NCBI GenBank assembly: GCA_903927905.1
Contig: CAIYOY010000230.1
Span: 1 to 53,002 of the forward strand
Reading direction: 5' to 3'
DNA length: 53,002 nt
Source of the DNA: an uncultured Verrucomicrobiales bacterium
GTDB lineage: Bacteria > Verrucomicrobiota > Verrucomicrobiia > Limisphaerales > Palsa-1400
Under the pieces are notes generated by a model that worked only from the letters and a program-made list of their open reading frames with translations, ran no database searches and had not been told where the DNA came from. Shown here piece after piece: positions 42,227 through 51,200 of this stretch; the stretch's first letter is position 1; each line of letters opens with the position of its first letter. A program made the position numbers and the translations under genes.

Positions 42227-45200
42227 TTACGGTGTCTTGACGCGATAGAACGACGGCATCGGAGCGTTGGTATCGTAGAACACCATCGAGTTTTGCGTCG
42301 GGCCAGCAGCGGCGGTCGAAATGTCCGTCCACACCGTGCTGGAGCTTGGATTCAACAAGGCCGGCGCGCGTTGCAGGCGATAGGTGTAGCCCGGCACACA
42401 AGTCAGCACAAAGGTGCCGATCTTATTGGTGCCGACCGATTGCATCGAAGCGCTGATATACAACTGCGAAAGCGAATGGACCACGATTCGGAATTGGGTG
42501 GTAACGCTTGAACCGTCCACCTCCGTTGCGGTGACACTGATCAGGTTCGTCCCCGGCACGGAAGGCGTGCCGCTAAAGGTCCAAGACGGAGCATCGAAAC
42601 TCAACCAGCCAGGCAGGTTGGTGGCGGTCAACACCAAGACATCACCATCGCCATCGGAGAAAGTCCCGGCTGGAATGGTGAAGGCAAACGGCGTGCCTGT
42701 GACCCCAACCTGATCAGGAATGGGCACCGCTTCATAAAAGTCATCAAACTTGAGGCGATAGATATAGGTCATGTCCAACGCATTTGTCCCGTCGTCAAAG
42801 CGGGCGTTGGCCGCGAGGATGCTGCCGCCCATGGCCACGGCGCTGCCATAATAGGAATAAGTATCGCCGGTCGGCGGAGTAAACTTCTCCAGCAAACTCC
42901 ATTGCGCCAGACCGGGAGAATTCCGCACAAAGAGATAAGCTCCCCCGCCCTGCGCCGTTGTTTGCAACAGGCCGATGGCAATATTTTCGCCATCCACGGC
43001 GACCGACGTGCCGAATTGCGCGCCTTGAAGACCATCTGGAGTCAAGTATTTCTTGACCTGGCCCCAATTATTGGTGCCGCCCGAATTGCGCATGAACACA
43101 TAAGCCGCGCCGGATTTCTGGCTGTTGGTCAGGACTTGCGGAGAGCCGGCAATGATCATGTCCGTGCTGAGAGCCACGGCGTGACCGAACTGATCGTTGT
43201 TGACGTTATCCGCGCCGACAATTTTCTTCACAAAACCCCAGTTGTTCGTGCCACCCAGATTGCGTTCATAGATGTAAATGCCGCCGGTGCGGAACGACGT
43301 ATTAGTGTTAGGAGAATTAAACTGAGCGCCGACCGCCAGCGTATCGCCATAGAGCGCCACCGAAGTGCCGAAAGCGTCGCTGTCCACGCCGTCGGAAGGA
43401 ATCAATTTCTTGGTCTGGCCCCAATTGGTGGTACCGCCGTTGTTCCTATCGTAAACATAAACCGCGCCCATTTTGGACCCGATCGCCCCGTTGCGCGGAG
43501 AACCGACCGCAATCGTATCACCATAGATGGTCACTGCGCCAAATTGATCGCCCGCCGCGCCACCAGCGGGAACCAGCTTCTTGGACTCGCCCCAATTGGT
43601 CAGACCGCCGGTATTGCGATCGAAAATGTAAGCCACCCCCGTGCCCGTGCCGGGCGTGCCGACCACGATGGTGTCGCCACTGATGCTGACGGATGACCCA
43701 AATTGATCGGTGTTGGTTGGCGATTCCACGCCGGTCAATTTCTTGACCTGAGCCCAGGTCTCCGGTCCGGCGGCGTTGCGTGAATAAATGTAAGCCGCAC
43801 CGGATTTGCTGGCGGCGCCGTTGTCATTCGGCAGACCGGCCACCACGTAATTCGTCGTGGCCGCGAGAGCGGAAGCAAACGTGGTCGTGTCCAGGCCGTT
43901 GGTGGCGGAATTCTTTTTGTCGTAAGCATCGGTGGACAGGACCGTGGTGTTAGTGTCAAGCACAGGCGGCAGGAATCCGTCGTTGGCCGTGATGGTCAGC
44001 CGATTGGTGTCCGCCGCGCCGGGATTGAGGCGGGACACCACGATGGTCGGCACAAAAATCAAGCCGCGCAAAGCCGCCGTGGCCTGGGCCGGGGTCACGT
44101 TGGTGATCGTAATGACTCCGCTGCCGGTCGAAACAAAGTTGCTCAACGAAGTGAAGAAACCATGCGTCGGCAAATCTTGCGTGACCGAGACCGTCAAGAC
44201 CTGCTGGCCAAAGCTGTCCACGTCCGTCACCGTAACACCGGAGAACGGATGGAGGCTGGCGTGATCGTAAACCCGTTGGTTCGCCTGCGTGCCGACAATC
44301 ACCGGCGCTTCGTCCACCGGCGTGACAATCACCGTCGTCACGTTATTGGTGACAACGGCAACAAAACTGTCATTGGCCGTGATGGTAAATGTGGTCGTTT
44401 CCGTATTGGGAACCGGAATCCGGTTTTCCGTCGGGATAAAGTTCAGCGCGCGGATATTGGCCGTGATATAGGCCGGCGTCCCGGTGATGGTGTAAGTCCC
44501 CGGAGTGGGATTGCTGAAGCCGCCAAGATTTTGCAACGTGCCTTTGGCGGAATTATCCAGGGTGACCACCACGGCCAGAGTTTGCAGGCCGGAATTGTCC
44601 ACATCGGCGATGGTCACATTGCTGAAAGCACGAACCGTTTGTTTGTCCGTGATGGTCTGGGCGGCGACGGCGCCAGTGATCGTGGGCGGATCGTCCACCG
44701 TTTGCACATTCACCGTCGTCGTGCTATCGGTGATCGGACTTGGGACAAAACCATCGTTCACACTGATGGTCAAAGTCGTGATCTCGTTCGTCGGAACAAT
44801 GATATGATTTGGGGTCGGAACAAATATCATCCCCTTGATCGCCACCGTGGCATTTGAGGCGGTGCCGGTATAACTGTAAACGCCCGGAGCGGAATTGCTG
44901 AAGACGCCGATGTTTTGCAGGGTGCCTTTGACCGCGCTATCGAGTTGCACGGTCACCAGCAAGGGCTGAATGGTCAGATCATCCACATCCGCCACCACCA
45001 CGTTGGTGAACGGCTGCACCGTTTGTTTGTCCGTGATGTTGAAACCACCCTGCGTTCCCGTAATGGTCGAAGGATCATTGACCGCCGTCACATTAATGGT
45101 GGTGCCATTATTGGTCACCGAATTCGTGACAAAGCCGTCATTGATGCTGATGGTCAAAGTGGTCGTCTCCGTCGTCGGCACCGTGATGCGGTTCTCCGTC

Positions 45201-48200
45201 GGCACAAAAACCAGCGCCTGAATGGAAGCCGTGATATTCGCGGCCGTTCCGTGCATGGTGTAACTGCGCGCGCCGGAATTGGTGAATCCGCCCAGATTTT
45301 GCAGCGTCCCCTTGCCCGCCACATCGATAAAGATCCGCGCGGTCAAAGGTTGAATCGTCAGATCATCCACGTCGCCGACCACCACATTGGTAAAGGGTTG
45401 GACCGTTTGTTTGTCCGTGATATTGAAACCGCCCTGGACCCCGGCAATGGTCGAAGGATCATTGACCGCAGTGACATTGATCGTGGTGTTGGTGTCCATC
45501 ACCGGGCTGGCGACAAAACCGTCATTCATGCTGATGGTCAGAGTGGTCGTCTCAGTGGTCGGCACGGTGATGCGATTCTCCGTCGGCACAAAAATAAAGT
45601 TCGTCAGCGAAGCCGTGATCGCCGCCGAAGTCCCCGACATCACATAGACTCCGGGCGATTGCAGCGCGAACCCGCCGAGATTTTGCAACGTTCCCTTGGC
45701 CGCATTATCCAGGCTGACCGTGACCGTCTCTTGTTGCAATCCGAGCTCATCCTGGTCAGCCAGCACCACCGTGGCGAAGGCCTGAACCGTTTGCTTGTCC
45801 GTGATATTCTGATTGGTCACGGTGCCGACGATGGTCGGAGCGTCGTTGACCGAGGTGACATTCACCGTCGTGTTGGTGTCAATGATAGCGCTGGGCACAA
45901 AGCCGTCATACACGTTGATGGTGAAAGTGGTCGTCTCCGTCGTTGGCACCGGGATGCGATCAGGCGTCGGGGCGAAGACCATGGCTTGGATGGAAGCCGT
46001 GGCGTTTGAAGCCGTGCCGGTGAACGTATAAACCCCGGGAGCAGAATTGCTGAAAGCCCCGATGTTCTGGAGGACACCCTTGACGGCGGCATCCAGGCTG
46101 ACGGTCACCACCAGCGGTTGGATGGTCAGATCGTCCACGTCGGCCACAATGACATTGGTAAACAGCATCAATGTTTGTTTGTCGGTGATGTTTTGCCCGG
46201 CCTGCGTTCCGACAATGGTGGAAGGATCGTTGATCGCCGTCACATTGATGGTGGTGGCGTTATTCGTCACCGGGCTGGCCACAAAACCATCGTCCACGGA
46301 AATCGTCAAAGTCGTCATTTCAGTGGTGGGAACGGTGATGCGGTTTTCCGTCGGCACAAAGACCAGCGTCTTGAGCGAAGCGGTGATGTTGGAAGCCGTG
46401 CCGTGCATGGTATAGACACCGCCGCCGGAACTGGTGAAACCGCCCAGATTGGTAAGAATGCCCTTGGCCGCCAGATCAAAGATGACTTTGGCCGTCAACG
46501 GCTGAATGGTGAGATCATCCACATCGGCGATGACCGCGTTGGTAAAGGGCTGGATCGTCTGCTTGTCACTGATGGCGAAGCCGCCCTGCGTTCCGGTGAT
46601 GGTCGAAGGATCATTGACCGGAGTGACAATGACCGTGGTATTGGTGTCAACCACCGGGCTAAGCACATAACTGTCATCCACACTGATGGTAAACCTCGTG
46701 GTTTCGGGGTTCGGAACCGTGATGCGATTTTCCGTCGGCACAAAGATCAGGGCCCGAATGGCGGCGGTGACCGCGGCTGGTGTGCCTTGCATGAGATAAA
46801 CGCCCGGCGTAGTCGGGGTGAATCCGCCCAAGTTGGTGAGAATGCCCTTGGCCGCCAGATCCAGGCTGATGGTCACCGTCTGAAGTTGCAAACCGTGCGC
46901 ATCGAGGTCCGCAATCGCCACATTGGTGAACGGCATCGTGGTTTGCTTGTCCGTGATGCTGAATCCGCTCTGGGTGCCGACCAGCGTCGGGATGTCATTC
47001 ACCCCGGTCACGGTGATCGTGACCGAGTTGGTGCTGCGATCTGCCCCGGTCTGGAGCACAGACACAGTCACGTTATCGGTGGAGGTGCCGCCCGTGTCAT
47101 CCGTTGTCTGGTAAGTAAAATGTTCGGCGCCGACAAAGGCCGGGGCCGGGGTATAAAGCAGATTGGCGCCGCCAGGGCCGATCGTCAGGGTGCCGCCATG
47201 ATCGGTGGCGCCGAAGCCTGTCACCAGACGGACTCCGGTGGTATCCGGCAGCAACAGGTCGTTGGCCAGGACGTTTAAAGCATTGGAGGTGGTGCCAGAC
47301 AACACCGAGAATTGATCGCTGTGCGTGACCAAAGTTCCCACCGTGACAATCACGGTGTTGACACCGGGATTGCCATTGGCATCCACGCTATTGTAACGGA
47401 AGGTGTCGGTCCCGATGAAGCCGGGTTTTGGACTGTAGAGAAGTTGGTTGTCCGCCGTGGTTCCGCTGATGGCGACCGTGCCGATCAAGCCGTTGGTTTG
47501 AATGGATGTGATGGTCATCGGCAGTGAAACTTTGGGCAAAACATAATCGTTTTTCAGCACGGCCATGGGGTTGTTGGTTGAATCCCGAACGACGTGATAA
47601 TAATTGGTATTGGAATTGACCGCCGCCAAGTCAAGAACATGGACTTTGACTTGGCCGGTGGCACGAGCGGTGGTGCCATCAGAAATTTCGTAGGTGAAGA
47701 CTTCATCGCCCGAAAAATTATTGGTCGGAGTGTAGATCAGACCGGTGCCTGCGCCATTGATGATGACCGTTCCGTTCTGGCTCGGCGCATTGTTACTGAT
47801 GCCGATATCAGCGATGTAAAGAACCTGCCCGGCCGCAGGCAATTCCGCGTCATTCGCCAAGACGGACAGCAGATTGCTTTGGCTGTTTTTGGTGACCGTG
47901 AAAGTGTCGCTATTGGCGAAAAAGCCGCTGGGCTGGATCTGGATGGTGACCGTAGCGGTACCCGTCCCGCCGACGCCGTCAGAAATGGTGTAATGGATGT
48001 TCGGCTCGAATTGATTGGAAAGGCCCGGAGCCGGTTTATAAACGAGGCGGTTCTGAGCATTATTGATGAAGATCGTGCTGCCGACGGAAAGGTTGGTTTC
48101 GACTGAGATGATGGTCAGATTGGTGCTGCCGAACGGCAAGGCGCGGTCATTGACCAACACATCGAGAATGTTATTGCCGCTGCCCGCCGCCACCACAAAG

Positions 48201-51200
48201 GTGTCGTCATTGGCGACCAAAGTATTGGTGCGAGTGATGACTTTAACCGTGACCAGCCCGGTTGCCTGGACGCCTCCGGCCGAGGTGGTATAAGAGAATG
48301 TTTCAATATAAGGGGCCGCATTGGTCGGATTCGGGGTGTAGGAAACAAAATTATTCGCGCCCACGCCGCTGACACTGACGCTGCCGTTGGCGCTCGGAGT
48401 CCCCACGCTGATCACCGACAAAGAAGCCGCCGAAGCCGGCACCAGCACGTCATTGTCCAACACATTGAGCAGCACGGAATCGCCACGGGTCACCGTATAA
48501 TAATCCGGGTTGGCATAGAAGGTATTGGCCGAAACTTGAACGGTAACATTGGCGGTATCACTGCCACCCAAACCATCGGAAATCGTGTAAGTGAACGTTT
48601 CCGATCCAGAGAACAGGTTGGAGGGCGTGTAAACCAGATTGGTTCCCTGGATCGTGACCGCGCCGCCGTGGTTCGGCGCGCTCACGCCGCTGATGCTCAA
48701 AGTCGCCCCTTGCATGCCTGAAAGAATCGTGTCGTTGACCGTCACTTTCAGAATGTTGCCCGTCGTGCCGCCTTGAACGCCAAAGACATCGTCATTGGCA
48801 ATGGTCAAACTGTGATCCAGGACGACGTAATTGAAGGAGTCGTTCGTCTGGTCGCCTTGAATGATCCAGTCAAATACCAAACGCGGATCGTAGGTGAAAG
48901 TCCCGTCACTATGCAGCGTGACCGTCGCGCCGCCGGACGTGATGAGATTGGTGAAGGCGGAGACGATCAGGATGTCATCGGGAGCATGGCCGTTGACATC
49001 GGGATCGTAATCGTTGGCCAGGACGCCGAGGCCGCCGACAGTCAACAAATGGTCTTCATCAATCGTATAGGTGTCATGGGCGCTGACCGGACTGTCATTG
49101 ACGCCGGTCACGGTCACGGTCACCGTCGTGGTGTTCGTTCCGCCAAAACCATCACTGACGGTGTAAGTAAAGGTGTCCAGCACCACTTCCTTGCGGGACA
49201 AGGCATTCAGATTGGTGGAAACGATCGGATTATAAACGATGTTGGTCCCCACAATGGCGACGCTGGCACCGTAGGCGCTGTTGGTCTGGACGGAAATGAT
49301 CGTGAGCACATTCCCGGTGTCCGGGTCGGTATCGTTGGCCAATAAAGTCGCCGCCGGGACAGTCAGGATATGATCTTCATCGGTCGCCAATGAATCCGGC
49401 GTGGCCGTCGGGCCGTCATTAACCCCGGTGACAGTAATATTGACTGCGGCGGTGCCAGTGGCGCCGTGGCTATCGCTGATGGTATAGTAGAACGTATCCG
49501 TGGCGGACTGCCCTTGCGCCAGGGCGTTGAGCGTCGCGGAACCGCGAGGATCATAAGTGATGTGGGTTTGATTGCGATTGAAGCGGATATCGAGGACAGC
49601 CGTCGCGCCCTGGGCCGTGGTGATGCTGACCGAATTGGAAACGAAAGCAGAAGTCGGTTCGATGGAAATGATGTTCAACTTGCTGACGTCGTCATCGGAA
49701 TTGGGGTCGGTGTCATTGGCGATGAGCGTATCCACGGTGGTGAAATCCAGAACCGTATCTTCCGGCGTGGTCAGGCGCACATTCGTATTCGTGCCGTCGG
49801 CCATCGGTGTCGGCGGGAAGTTGACCCCTGTAACCGTGACCGTGACCGTGGCTGTGGCTTTGGCGAGATTGGCGTTGGTTTCAGCCAGGCTCGATCCACG
49901 GTTGTGATCACCGGAGGCATTGGAATCAAGAATGGTATATTGGAAGGTGTCATTCGTCACTGTTCCAACCGGCAACCGGGTCAAATTAGTGGTCGAGAAA
50001 GGATTGTAAATAATGCTGGCACCATTAGTGGGAGAATTATTGATGCTGATGGTGGCACCCATCGTACTGACACTGGTACTGTTGGTCACACTGAGGTTGC
50101 CCCCAACCAAACCGACGCCCACCACGCGGATCGTGTCGGTTCCATCCGGGTCGGTATCGTTGGCCAATACATTGATCACGAGATTGGTGGTTTGAGCATC
50201 GGTGGAGGCGGAGTCATTAAAGGCGGTCGGGGGCGCATTGCCGACGCCCAAAGACTTGCCGCTCGCGTCATAACCGGCATGAGACAAACCGCTGGGAACA
50301 GTTCCGCCTTCCTTGGCCACCACGCGTTGAAAAGGCAGAAAGTCGCCCTTGAATTGCGGACTCAGAACCAGGGACTGGTTGCTCAAAGTAAGATAGCCTG
50401 GATCACTGACTGCTGTAGAGGAGAACGAGGCCACATAATCCGCCTGATAAACGACTTGTCCCGCCGGATTCTGGATCGTGATGATATCTGCGCTGTTATC
50501 CAGATTAAGATTATTGGTGGCAATCTGCCGGTCAACTCCTGCGGGTACAGAGTTCGACACGGCACCCAGTGAGAAAACAACCAAAGCCTGGCCTGATTGC
50601 AAGGTTTCATTGGTGATCACGTAGCGCTGAACCCCGCCCGCGATGATCTTGAACCCGGTGAGATTGACCGACCCGGAATCGCGCGGCACATAAAATTCGA
50701 TGAAATCATCGTTGGTATGAGGTGGAGCGGGGTCAAAAAGAACTTCTTCGATAATGATGCGGTTGGTCGCAGATTGTTCAAAAGCGCCGGAATCCGGGTG
50801 TCCATCCAGCCGCAGATAACCACGGACGTCGGTGCCAAGAACGCTGAGGCTTGGACTGATGGTGACGGCATTGCCAATCGCGGGGCTGTTGGTGGCCAGA
50901 GCGTAAGTCAAAGTGGGACCACCGTTATTCGTCAGGGGCAGAAGGTTGGCATTTGTGTTCACCAAATCGTTGGTTTCGCCAAAGATCAGCGTGTCCACTG
51001 GTGCGCCGCCGGCGGAGAAAATCGTGTGAGTGGAATCATCCGAAATATTGCCACCGAAAGAAATCACCGCGCCGCTTTGATCCATTTCCAGATTTTTGCC
51101 CTGGCCATCATTAAAGATACAATTTTGCACGTTGACCACGGTATTGAAAACATTGGGGCGAATGGAACTGCCATGGCCGGCGGCGTCAATGTTGCCTTTG

